The translations under genes and the position numbers were made by a program. Under the pieces are notes generated by a model that did no database searches, had not been told where the DNA came from, and saw nothing but the letters and a program-made list of their open reading frames with translations. Below, one piece after another: positions 52,729 through 60,829 of a DNA stretch of 64,000 bases. The stretch's first letter is position 1; the number at the start of each line of letters is the position of its first letter. This DNA comes from Pythium myriotylum (taxonomy: Eukaryota; Oomycota; Peronosporomycetes; Pythiales; Pythiaceae): NCBI GenBank assembly GCA_023091665.1, contig JALJCQ010000013.1, forward strand, positions 2,790,001-2,854,000, in the 5' to 3' direction.

Positions 52729-53946
52729 ATGCACATGAACAGCCAGACGCCTGCGAGCGAGGCCGCCGCCGGCGAGGGCTCCACGCGCTGCGACTGCTGC
52801 AAGTCGTGCGGCGCGATCCTCGAGCTCGACGGCTGCGGCCACCGCTTCCACCCGCGGTGCATCTACTCGTACCCGCTCGCGCAGTGCGAGCTCTGCTCGG
52901 CGCCCGTGGGCGCCATCAAGATCTTCCGCGCCTTCCAAAACGCGCCCAACTCGATGGCGCGGAAAGGCAAGTGGAGCGCAGATGAGCACAAGTACGCCAA
53001 CATGATGATGAAGCAGTTCCAGATGGGCGCCATGCCGCTCGTGGACGGACTCCACCTGCGCGGCTTCATCGCCAACTTGCTTCAGTGCGACCCGCTCCGC
53101 GTGACCAAAAAGTACTCGGGCCACGCCATCGGCAAGCAGAACTTCTACTACCAGCGCCACAAGAGCTACTGCTACAACCTCCACACCAAGATGCAGAAGC
53201 GCATCTCAAGTCTGCGCAACCACTTTTATTGGCACATCCAGTACAGATGCAAGTTCGGGTACATGATGAATATTCAAGAGCTCAAGTCCGCAGAAGCTGA
53301 CTACTGGATCCGGGAGTTTATGAAATTTGCGAACAAAATGGGGCAGCGAGTCGAGCTCGTGGCGACCCCAATGGCAGTTGAGTCCCCTGTGCCCTCGCCG
53401 GCCAAGCAGCCACAGGCCCCTGAGTCGCCTCTGCCGCTGTTGTCTTCACCTCCAGCACTACTTGCACAGGAAAGTGTTAAGGACGAGCTTCCACCGTCGA
53501 GCGTTGACCAAACGCGAGAGCCATCTCCTGTAACAGTGGATGCTCCGATCGCTTCAGTGTCGCTAGCTGTTGACACACAAGCCAAGCCCGTAGACATGCA
53601 GTGCCCTTCATTCAAGGTCGATGGAACCAATGGGGTGGTTTCGCCCGTCAGCTTCGATGAGTGGCGTGAAGAGGAGGCTCCGTCTTTTGTTGACATGCTG
53701 GATAAGACGCTCCTTGCCGACTTTGCCAAGCAGGGATCCCAGTTCTCTGCGACTTTGAGTGAGATTCTGGATCAACAAAGTAGTTCTATGCCAGACTCGA
53801 CTCCTGCGTCGCTCTCACAGTCGTCACAGCCCAGTAACAACCGCTGCTCCCTTCGAGACTGGCTGGTCGAGGAGGAAGCCAACTGGAATAACTCGATGGC
53901 CGGAACATCATGGTCGTTCTCGCTCACGCTCTCGGATTGCGCCTAG
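52729..53946 (+). CDS. RING-like zinc finger protein with a basic stramenopile domain
   Basis: A single exon encodes 405 residues from the ATG at 52729; a longer in-frame start at 52570 is considered less likely. An N-terminal RING-like cluster reads C-x2-C-x8-C-x-H-x2-H-x2-C-x10-C-x2-C within the segment from CKSCGAI to CELCSAP. It is followed by R-K-G-K-W-S-A-D-E-H-K-Y-A, then G-L-H-L-R-G-F-I-A-N-L-L-Q-C-D-P-L-R-V-T-K-K-Y, a W-x-x-E-E-x-x-Y-A ... L-R ... P-x-R-x-x-K-K-Y/F domain I associate, from memory, with diatom and oomycete proteins. A basic region (KQNFYYQRHKSYCYNLHTKM) follows, then a Pro/Ser-rich disordered C-terminal half. An E3 ligase or DNA-binding role is possible, but neither is shown. 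Confidence 0.7.
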   Translation: MHMNSQTPASEAAAGEGSTRCDCCKSCGAILELDGCGHRFHPRCIYSYPLAQCELCSAPVGAIKIFRAFQNAPNSMARKGKWSADEHKYANMMMKQFQMGAMPLVDGLHLRGFIANLLQCDPLRVTKKYSGHAIGKQNFYYQRHKSYCYNLHTKMQKRISSLRNHFYWHIQYRCKFGYMMNIQELKSAEADYWIREFMKFANKMGQRVELVATPMAVESPVPSPAKQPQAPESPLPLLSSPPALLAQESVKDELPPSSVDQTREPSPVTVDAPIASVSLAVDTQAKPVDMQCPSFKVDGTNGVVSPVSFDEWREEEAPSFVDMLDKTLLADFAKQGSQFSATLSEILDQQSSSMPDSTPASLSQSSQPSNNRCSLRDWLVEEEANWNNSMAGTSWSFSLTLSDCA

Positions 53947-54256
53947 GATTCTCGAGACCGCGGAGAGGATGGCGTGTTCTATCGTGACCAGTTCATATTT
54001 ATTGCGAGATTCCATCTTTGTCCAAGTAACCTATCCCAGCCGACCAAAGCATTCCCGAGCGTAAGTATCCAACCAAAAAAAAACACAATGGGAGGAAAGA
54101 ACTCCCAGCTCCCCCTAGACGTTGTTCGAAACATCAGTAAATAGCAGCATTCCTGGCGTGAGCGGAAACTTCCTCTCTCGTCAGCAAAACCACCATCGCT
54201 TTCTTGGCTTTTGATACCTGTATTAGTAGCTTAGAGAACCAAAAGAACAGCTTCGC
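53947..54256. other. Spacer between convergent genes
   Basis: These 310 bp hold the 3' flanks of the RING protein gene and the homeodomain gene. I see no gene. Confidence 0.5.
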
Positions 54257-57200
54257 TCAGTCTTCGTCCACATCGTCATCGTCGTCGTCATCATCATCGT
54301 CGTCATCGACATCATCATCGCTGTCCTTCTCGACCTCATCGCCTTCATCGTCGTCATCACTGCCCATATCGACATCATCGTCGTCGTCATCATCATCCGC
54401 CTCACTGTTGTCACGACTACCGGTAGCAGTTTCAGGCGTGAATAACTCCTTCTTCGCGCCTCCTGATTGACCTGAAGTCGTCGCAGCATCTGGATTGGAA
54501 CCCTTCGATGACTTGAGCTTCTTGATCGGCTGGTCTTCATCAAGATCGTCATCATCGTCTTCCGAGTTTGAGCCTGCACTCTCTTCTCCGTCGTTCGCCT
54601 TCGACGAAGCACCAGCAGACTTGTCGCCGGTGCTCACCTTCATTCGAATAACTTCGAGGCGTTCCTTGGCTCTCCGGTTCGAAAACCACGTCTTGATCTG
54701 GCGCTTTGTGACGCCCAGCGGGTTCACAAAATGATCATCAGCGTGGTCGTCTTGGTTCAAAATCTTCTGCAGCTCCTCAAGCCTCGCGACTGTAGGCCGT
54801 GGGTTCTTCTCGTACTCTTCGATGATTGTTGCCAGTTGTTTGACATTGAAAATGCGGCCCGAATGCTGTTTACCAGCCGCACCTGCGGAAGGCTCCTTCT
54901 TGGACGCGGAAGAATCGCTCTTCTTTTGTCGCTTCGCAGGCGCTGTGCCAGCAGCCTTGTCATCTCCACTCTTCCGCTTCGCAGCAACTTTACCCTTGCT
55001 AGTCTTAGCTACCTTCGCAGACGATGGGTCTTCGCTATCGCTCTCGGTATCACTGGCACTTGATGACGAGGACGGTGGACCGGCTTCCTTGATCTCGCGG
55101 AGATCAGCAGATGACAGAGCCTGTGGAGGCTGGTTCGTTGATCGTCGCTTGTAGAACCAGCTTCGGATCTGCTTGTAGTCAATGCCACCTTGACCATCGC
55201 ACGTACGGTCATTTGCTGCAATCTCGTTCAATTTCTTGGACAGCTTTTCGAGATTCTTCTTGCTCGGTGTGTCTTCCTTGTAGAAATGCCGCTCCAGTTT
55301 CATCAACTGGTCTCTAGAAAACTTGACGCGGGATTTGCGGTGGTCAGGCGAAGCCCCAGGGGAGTCTGGAGAGGCTCCGGGGGTACCAGGCAGTGCCTCC
55401 GAATCCACACTCAGCAGAAGGTTTGTCGTATCTTTCTTTGTCTTTTTCTTCTTCGACTTATCGCCGTCACCCGAGGCAGCCGCACCCTCGTCTTCGTACA
55501 GTGCCTCGTCGCCCTTTTCAATGATCGTGTTAAACTCATCGAGAAGTTTGTTGGTCTGCTTCACGAGTTCTTTGTTGTCTTTGTGAGCCTTCAACACGAG
55601 GTTCAACTGACGATGCAGTTGAGACTCAATGAGCACGTCTCGAGGAATGATCACTGAAAGCAGGAGTTCGACCACATCCGTTAGCTCTTCAGCTGGAGCG
55701 TCCTCCTCAAGTAACTTCAGCATTGTCATCTTGATGTGAGAGACCTCGTCCTTGCCTAGAGGCTTCGTAGGACCCATGCGGGCATTCTTGTACGGCACAT
55801 GAAGACGCTCGCGGGCGCGTTCAATTGCAGCCGTCTTGATCAACTTCAACTCCTCTTCACTCTTACCAGCGTCTCTCGCATCTTTTACAGCTTTTCGAAC
55901 AGATGCAACGTAGTCGATACGAATGCGTTTTTTCTGATTCAGCAACGAAGACTTTTCTCCCGCCTCTTTGCCAGCACTGGAGCCACCGCTGCTGACTTTG
56001 GCCGCGGGAGAGGCCTTGTTAGACTTCGTCATTGGGAGTGGTCGCTCAGAGCTTTGCAAAAGTAGTGTATCAGCTTCGTCAATAAGCGGGACAGTCTTGC
56101 CGTTCTCCTTCAGTCGGGAAACACGAGCCTCGAGCACCTCCTTCGCCTCGTCGATGTATGCCGCCTTCATGCGCTTGACATCGTCAGCGTCCATATCCGA
56201 TGTTGAAATGTCCTTCATCTTGATACGCATGTAATCCAAGCGTTCCTTCGCACGTCGGTTATCGAACCAGATACGAATCTGCTTAACAGAGATACCATCG
56301 GGTTGCAGTTCCTTGTCAGCATACTCGGGACTGTTGATGATTCGGTACATCGCCTGGATCTCGCCCGCTTCAGGACGAGAGGATTTCTGATACCATTCCT
56401 CCAGTTTTTGGATCTGCTTGGCGGAGTACAGTCGACTCGCGCCTGGCTTTGCTTGTTTTGCAGCCGAGGTTCCGCCGGAGCTTCGAGCAGTCGACGAGCT
56501 GCCAGTCTTGCGGGCAGTAGAGGTATTGGTTTGCTTCGGCTCTTCCTTCGCAGGAGGCACTTTGATATCTCGGATCAAATCCACTTCAAACTGAATGCCA
56601 GTGACTTGCAGCTGCTCAAGCATGTTCTTGAGCGAGGAAAGTCCCTCGTGGAGAGAACGCAGCAACGCCTCTGAGTCATTGGTCTTCGCTTGTCCGTTAG
56701 ATACACCGTGCTGATGAGCGTCCCCACTACCCGATGAGATCATCGTCAGTGCTGATAGAGGTGGGAGTGGGCCGGTGCTGGCAGAGGTCGCGTCGTGGTG
56801 AAGAATGTCTCGAGGCGGGTGACTCTGCGCGCTGGCGACTCCACGGAGATGCTGCTCAATGTCAGCTCCCAGCGCCTGCGTGAGGCTGAGCATCTCCTCT
56901 GTGCGTTCGATGATGAGCCCATTGATCTTTCTGCCGCTGCGCATCGCAATCTCGGTGACGCGGTTCAGCTCCTGGTCCACAAGCGACGAGCTCACCATGC
57001 CGGACAGATCACCGGCCGAGACCAGTCCAGCGACCATGGACGCGTGGTCTTTGCTGCTCTTGGAGGAGCTCTTGCGGCTCTTGGCCGCATCCTTCGCGCC
57101 GCCTTTGGCCGTGCGGTGGTCCTCGGCCGGTGCCGCGCCGCCTTTCTTCTTGCGAGGCGTGGTCTCGGGCTTTTCGGGCGACGAGGTCTTCTTGGCCGGC

Positions 57201-57931
57201 TCGCAGTCGGGGCAGAACCACTGCTTGCCCGAGGCCGAGATGAGCTTGTTGTACTTCTTGCGGTAGCAGCTCGAGTGGTACATGGTCTTGCAGTTGGCGC
57301 AGAGCATGGCGCGGCGGCCGTTGCGGGCCTCGTGGCACACGTCGCACTCTTTGCGCGCGCCCGTGCGTCGCCGCGCCGCGATGATCTCTTCGACGTTGAG
57401 CTTGGACGCGCCGGCCGCTCCGGCTCCGCTGGCGCTGCCGGCCGCGGCCTTGTCGGCGGCTTTGCTCTCGGAGGCCGAGTCCTCGGTGTCGTCGTCGTCG
57501 TCGTCGCCCCTTTCGGACTTGTTCTCGTCGTCGTCCGTCTCGTGGCGGGGCGTGGCCGTGGTGCTTTCGAGGTCGTCGTCCGAGGGCGCGTTGACCGACT
57601 CGTCGTCGTCTTTCTCCACGCGCACGTCGTCGTCCTCGTCGTGCTCCATCTCGTCGTCTCGGTGCGCGCGGTCCTCTTCCTCCTCGACGCTGCCGCCGTC
57701 GCTGTGGACCGACCGCGCGTCCTCCTCCTCCTCCTCGTCCTCCACGCTGCCGCGCTCCTCCTCCTCCTCCTCCTCCTCTTCCTCCTCCTCCTCGTCGTCC
57801 GACGCCGAGTGCTGGTTGCTCTTGTACACGAGCAGCGCCTTCTTGCGCTCGCGCTCCTCGAGCGCCGACGCCGCCACCGCGTCCGCCATTTCGCCAAGAG
57901 TCGAGTGGGGCCTGGAGCTCTCTTCGCCCAT
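54257..57931 (-). CDS. PHD finger plus three-homeodomain nuclear protein
   Basis: A single exon encodes 1224 residues from the ATG at 57931 (a second candidate is 57889). From N to C: a long poly-Glu/Asp region; a C4HC3 PHD finger at about 57195-57360 (CDVCHEARN ... CANCKTMYHSSC ... FCPDCEP); and homeodomain-like units at about 56225-56440 (ends K-Q-I-R-I-W-F-D-N-R-R-A-K-E-R), about 55130-55335 (K-Q-I-R-S-W-F-Y-K-R-R) and about 54650-54865 (K-Q-I-K-T-W-F-S-N-R-R-A-K-E-R). An acidic Asp-rich tail ends the protein. Each unit has the W-F-x-N/K-R-R recognition helix core. The first and third carry extra residues between helices, as in atypical or TALE-like homeodomains. The role is probably chromatin-linked transcriptional regulation. 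Combining a PHD finger with three homeodomains is unusual. It is followed in tandem by the exonuclease-like gene, whose stop is 125 bp upstream of this ATG. Confidence 0.8.
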   Translation of the reverse strand: MGEESSRPHSTLGEMADAVAASALEERERKKALLVYKSNQHSASDDEEEEEEEEEEEEERGSVEDEEEEEDARSVHSDGGSVEEEEDRAHRDDEMEHDEDDDVRVEKDDDESVNAPSDDDLESTTATPRHETDDDENKSERGDDDDDDTEDSASESKAADKAAAGSASGAGAAGASKLNVEEIIAARRRTGARKECDVCHEARNGRRAMLCANCKTMYHSSCYRKKYNKLISASGKQWFCPDCEPAKKTSSPEKPETTPRKKKGGAAPAEDHRTAKGGAKDAAKSRKSSSKSSKDHASMVAGLVSAGDLSGMVSSSLVDQELNRVTEIAMRSGRKINGLIIERTEEMLSLTQALGADIEQHLRGVASAQSHPPRDILHHDATSASTGPLPPLSALTMISSGSGDAHQHGVSNGQAKTNDSEALLRSLHEGLSSLKNMLEQLQVTGIQFEVDLIRDIKVPPAKEEPKQTNTSTARKTGSSSTARSSGGTSAAKQAKPGASRLYSAKQIQKLEEWYQKSSRPEAGEIQAMYRIINSPEYADKELQPDGISVKQIRIWFDNRRAKERLDYMRIKMKDISTSDMDADDVKRMKAAYIDEAKEVLEARVSRLKENGKTVPLIDEADTLLLQSSERPLPMTKSNKASPAAKVSSGGSSAGKEAGEKSSLLNQKKRIRIDYVASVRKAVKDARDAGKSEEELKLIKTAAIERARERLHVPYKNARMGPTKPLGKDEVSHIKMTMLKLLEEDAPAEELTDVVELLLSVIIPRDVLIESQLHRQLNLVLKAHKDNKELVKQTNKLLDEFNTIIEKGDEALYEDEGAAASGDGDKSKKKKTKKDTTNLLLSVDSEALPGTPGASPDSPGASPDHRKSRVKFSRDQLMKLERHFYKEDTPSKKNLEKLSKKLNEIAANDRTCDGQGGIDYKQIRSWFYKRRSTNQPPQALSSADLREIKEAGPPSSSSSASDTESDSEDPSSAKVAKTSKGKVAAKRKSGDDKAAGTAPAKRQKKSDSSASKKEPSAGAAGKQHSGRIFNVKQLATIIEEYEKNPRPTVARLEELQKILNQDDHADDHFVNPLGVTKRQIKTWFSNRRAKERLEVIRMKVSTGDKSAGASSKANDGEESAGSNSEDDDDDLDEDQPIKKLKSSKGSNPDAATTSGQSGGAKKELFTPETATGSRDNSEADDDDDDDDVDMGSDDDDEGDEVEKDSDDDVDDDDDDDDDDDDVDED
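54270..54410. repeat. Asp-codon microsatellite-like tract
   Basis: Runs of cat/cgt/ctc triplets (minus-strand GAT/GAC/GAG) encode the acidic tail of the homeodomain protein. Length polymorphism is likely. Confidence 0.6.
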
Positions 57932-58055
57932 GCATGGAGGCACGATCGAGAGGTCGCACGAAGGTCGCGCAACCACCAAAAAGGTGACGCGAAGGTACCG
58001 CAACAGCTACTACTTTAGGGAGAACCCACATCTTTTGATGGTGCAGATTACGAAT

Positions 58056-59064
58056 TTACAGGGAGCTACAGTGGAGCTGCTCGAGCGAGGGCGACGCGAG
58101 CTCGTCGAGCGCGAGCGGCAGAGCGTACGCGTCCACGAGCTTGGAGATGCGGTAGGAGGTCTCGATGCTGCTGATCGACTGCTTGAGCGTCTTGCGCAGC
58201 TGCGGGTCCTCCACGTCGTTGAGGCTGCGGAGCAAGCGGTGGAGCGAGCCGTACTTGGTGAGGAGCTCCACGGCCAGTTCGTCGGTGACGCCGGCGACGC
58301 GCGGGAGCTTGCCCCAGTTGATCCCGCAGAGCGCGAAGAAGTCGGGCAGCTGCCATGGGGCGACGCTGAAGCGACTGCGGATGTGCCGCTCGCGTAGATA
58401 CCGCCGCTTGTTCATCTGATAGATCTCCACGCACGCGGACGACGGTGCAGGTAGATTCTCAGCGGCTCCCCCTTTTAAACTTGCAGCAGACTGCGAACTC
58501 GTCGGCTCACCTCGGGCGAGCTGCAAGAAGTCATTGTCGTTGGACACGATGAGCACATCGAACCCCGAGTTGTGGAGCGCCGTCGTGTACGACGCGATCA
58601 TGTCGTCAGCCTCGATGCCATCGCACGTGATACAATTCACACGCGCATCTTCAAGCACACTCGCCATGGACGTCAGCTGCGGCCGCAGCGCGCTCGGCGT
58701 CGGTCGGCGGTTGCTCTTGTACTTGGGGTCGATCAGCTTGCGTGCTGTGGTCTGTTTGGGCTTGTCGAAGAAGACGCACACGTGTTGCGGCCGGTGGGTC
58801 TCGTCGAGCCGCCGCAGCAGCCGCACCATGCCGTCGATAGCCCCCGTTTTCTGTCCGTCCCTGCAGCATCCGCGGTCAGCGGCCACGGGAGTCGCCCCAT
58901 CCATCGCGAGGAGCTACGCACCGTTCGAGCGAGCAGAGCGGGTCGTAGAAGTGGTAGAGCACGTTGTTGCCGTCCACGAGAACGGCCTTGCGCGCTCTCT
59001 CGCGCGCAGACGCGACGGCCGACGCGCCGCTCAGCGCCGAGCGCCTCCACGCGCCTGGTCGCAT
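58056..59064 (-). CDS. PIN-domain 5'-3' exonuclease / flap nuclease-like protein
   Basis: Two exons, 59064-58922 and 58860-58056, with a 61-nt intron, give 315 residues. The join reads S-L-E-R then D-G-Q-K-T-G-A-I-D-G-M. The architecture matches the bacterial Pol I 5'-3' exonuclease/T5 exonuclease branch: V-L-V-D-G-N-N with first metal-binding Asp, VCVFFDKPKQ, C-D-G-I-E-A-D-D-M-I-A-S-Y with acidic metal ligands, I-V-S-N-D-N-D-F-L-Q-L, and a degenerate helix-hairpin-helix region (GINWGKLPRVAGVTDELAVELL). The N-terminal 25 residues are Arg/Ser/Ala-rich and could be an organelle targeting peptide, which would fit a plastid- or mitochondrion-type repair or replication nuclease. The helix-hairpin-helix lacks the usual G-I-G pattern, so DNA binding may be altered. 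Confidence 0.8.
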
Positions 59065-59120
59065 GCTCGCTGTCTCCGCACCAAGCGATGACGATGATGC
59101 CTCTTTGACGTGATGGACAG

Positions 59121-59145
59121 GTTAACTTGACGCATCCAAGTTAAC
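59121..59145. promoter_or_regulatory. Perfect 9-bp inverted repeat in a divergent promoter
   Basis: gttaacttg (59121-59129) and caagttaac (59137-59145) are separated by acgcatc. It sits between the divergent exonuclease-like and coiled-coil genes, about 60 bp from the first and 115 bp from the second start codon. A dimeric transcription factor site is a reasonable inference. Confidence 0.5.
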
Positions 59146-59162
59146 TTCAATTCAAGTGTCAA

Positions 59163-59181
59163 TTCATTCTGGCATTTTCAG
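59163..59181 (+). promoter_or_regulatory. Oomycete-type initiator plus flanking promoter element
   Basis: TTCATTCT (59163-59170) matches the oomycete initiator Y-T-C-A-N-T-Y-Y. It is followed three bases later by CATTTTCA (59173-59180), close to the C-A-W-T-T-T-N-Y-Y flanking element described for oomycete core promoters. A CCAAT box follows in gccaatgg (about 59182). Transcription would start near 59165, about 95 bp before the coiled-coil gene ATG. Confidence 0.55.
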
Positions 59182-59258
59182 CCAATGGAAACCGCGCTCG
59201 GGACTGGTTGGGGCTCCGACTGCGGGCGACCCCACGAGGCACTTTGTGTGGGCGAGAA

Positions 59259-60135
59259 ATGGCGGGCGCGATGATCCTGCGGACGGCGAGCGGAAGCCTC
59301 GCGGCGGCGGCCAAGCAGGCGCCGGCGGCGCGCGCCGTACGTTTCATGTTGAAGCGCAGACGCTGCGCGTTCGATTGGTGGTCTGCGCGCTGGAATTGAC
59401 CCGGAATTGGCGTGGCTGCGAACAGTTTTCGGCGGCGGCCGCGACGGCGGCGGACGACGCGTACGACTTTGTGAAGGCGCGGCGCGCGTACCGAGCAGAG
59501 GTCAAGGTCCTGCGCGCGCAGTTCATCGACGAGGTCAAGCGCCGCAGGGAGCAGCAGGCGCGTGATGCCGAGTACGTTGGTGTTCGCCGTTGCGGAGCGA
59601 CGAGTGGGAGCTCATGGTAGTGGCGGTGCGTAGGGCCCAGCGATTGAAGATCCAGCAGGAGAAGGCCGCCCGCTTGGAGATCAAGCGCCAGCAGCAGGCG
59701 ATCCGCGCCGCCGAGGTCGCGCGCGAGAAGGCGCTCCACGAGGAGAAAGTCCGGTGCGTTCGAAGTGGCGTACTGTTTGGAAATGGAAGGGACCCGTGGG
59801 GCTGATGAGGTCGGGTCGATGCGTGCAGACAATACTTCGAGGAGAAGGTGCAGGTACGCAAGGAGCGCGGCGCCGAGGTCGAGAAGCGTCGCGAGGCGCT
59901 CGTGTCGACGCTCACGGAGCAGAGCGAGAGCTGGATCACGGCCCACAACCTCGAAGAGAAGCTCAAGGAGGACGTGTTCGTGTACTCGACGGACCAGGTC
60001 GCGGCACGCGCGACGTTCGACCCGTCGGCGGCCAGCGGTAGCGCGGTGTCATGGTTAGAGAAGCTCCAGCGCATGAAGCCTGCCGGCTTCAAGGAGAGCG
60101 AGGCCGACGAGTCAGAGAAGGAGGAGAAGCACTAA
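59259..60135 (+). CDS. Coiled-coil protein, probably mitochondrial
   Basis: Four exons (59259-59336, 59426-59571, 59634-59753, 59829-60135) with introns of 89, 62 and 75 nt give 216 residues. The N-terminus (MAGAMILRTASGSLAAAAKQ, then more Ala and Arg with no acidic residue) looks like a mitochondrial presequence, ending near F-S-A-A-A-A. The central 100 residues form a very basic/acidic coiled coil (VLRAQFIDEVKRRREQQARD, RLKIQQEKAARLEIKRQQQA). This pattern resembles small mitochondrial ribosomal proteins such as mS26, but that is only a resemblance, and no specific motif supports it. The C-terminus is acidic. Confidence 0.7.
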
Positions 60136-60359
60136 TTCAGCATCGCAATGGACAGATCCAATCAAACGCATGTGCCCGTCGTGTCCTTCCCTACTTGTCT
60201 ATGTAGATGAGCCTTCCCAAACTTCCATCTGCGCCTCCTCGCTGGTCTTGGTTTTCGCAAAAGCGACGAGTCCCACGAGTCGCCGCTGCTCGCTCGTAGT
60301 GTGCTTCCTCCATTCGTCAGATCCAAATCGAGCGTCAAACCAACGCCGCATCGTCTACC

Positions 60360-60614
60360 ATGGGAGGCACTCAGAGCAAGCCGTCCGATCCCGTCCAACC
60401 AAAGCTAAAGCTCTTTTCCTCTCCAGCGACCACTTTCTACGGCGTCACCGCCTCCACCGCGCTTGTTGCCAGTGTGGTCGGCATCGTCGCAGTCGTGGTT
60501 GGCGTGGCCGTGCACCGCACGCTAAAGGCACGTCGCGAGGCCGCGCAGACGCAAGAGGACACGTCGGCTCTCTTCTCGCTCCTCGACGAGGACACCATGA
60601 AACGCCATGTGTGA
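60360..60614 (+). CDS. Small single-pass membrane protein, candidate N-myristoylated
   Basis: A single exon encodes 84 residues, beginning MGGTQSKPSDP. Gly at position 2 with Ser at position 6 fits an N-myristoylation consensus. Residues about 30-52 (TASTALVASVVGIVAVVVGVAV) form a membrane helix, followed by a basic patch (HRTLKARREA). The ATG is in a good context (taccATGG). I do not recognise a family. The small size leaves some doubt, but the composition and context are gene-like. Confidence 0.6.
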   Translation: MGGTQSKPSDPVQPKLKLFSSPATTFYGVTASTALVASVVGIVAVVVGVAVHRTLKARREAAQTQEDTSALFSLLDEDTMKRHV

Positions 60615-60829
60615 CAAGGTTGCCATAGCAACGGCCTAAGGACTGTAGCTGGTGACCATGCAGTAATAACACAAAGAGATGTATGTTGCGAAAGCATAAC
60701 TCTGCAGCTTACATGCATTTTTCGTTGCTGCTTGGCCTTGGAGAAGCATTCATGGACCCGAGGGAGCCCAGTACACAACGCATTCAGTGGAATCGATCTG
60801 AAGAAAAATAACAAATAGGCGAGCTAGTG

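Noticed and set aside
56795..58018. A 407-residue plus-strand frame opposite the homeodomain gene.
   Set aside because: Composition (L/V/R-rich) mirrors the Glu/Asp/Arg codons of the real gene on the other strand.
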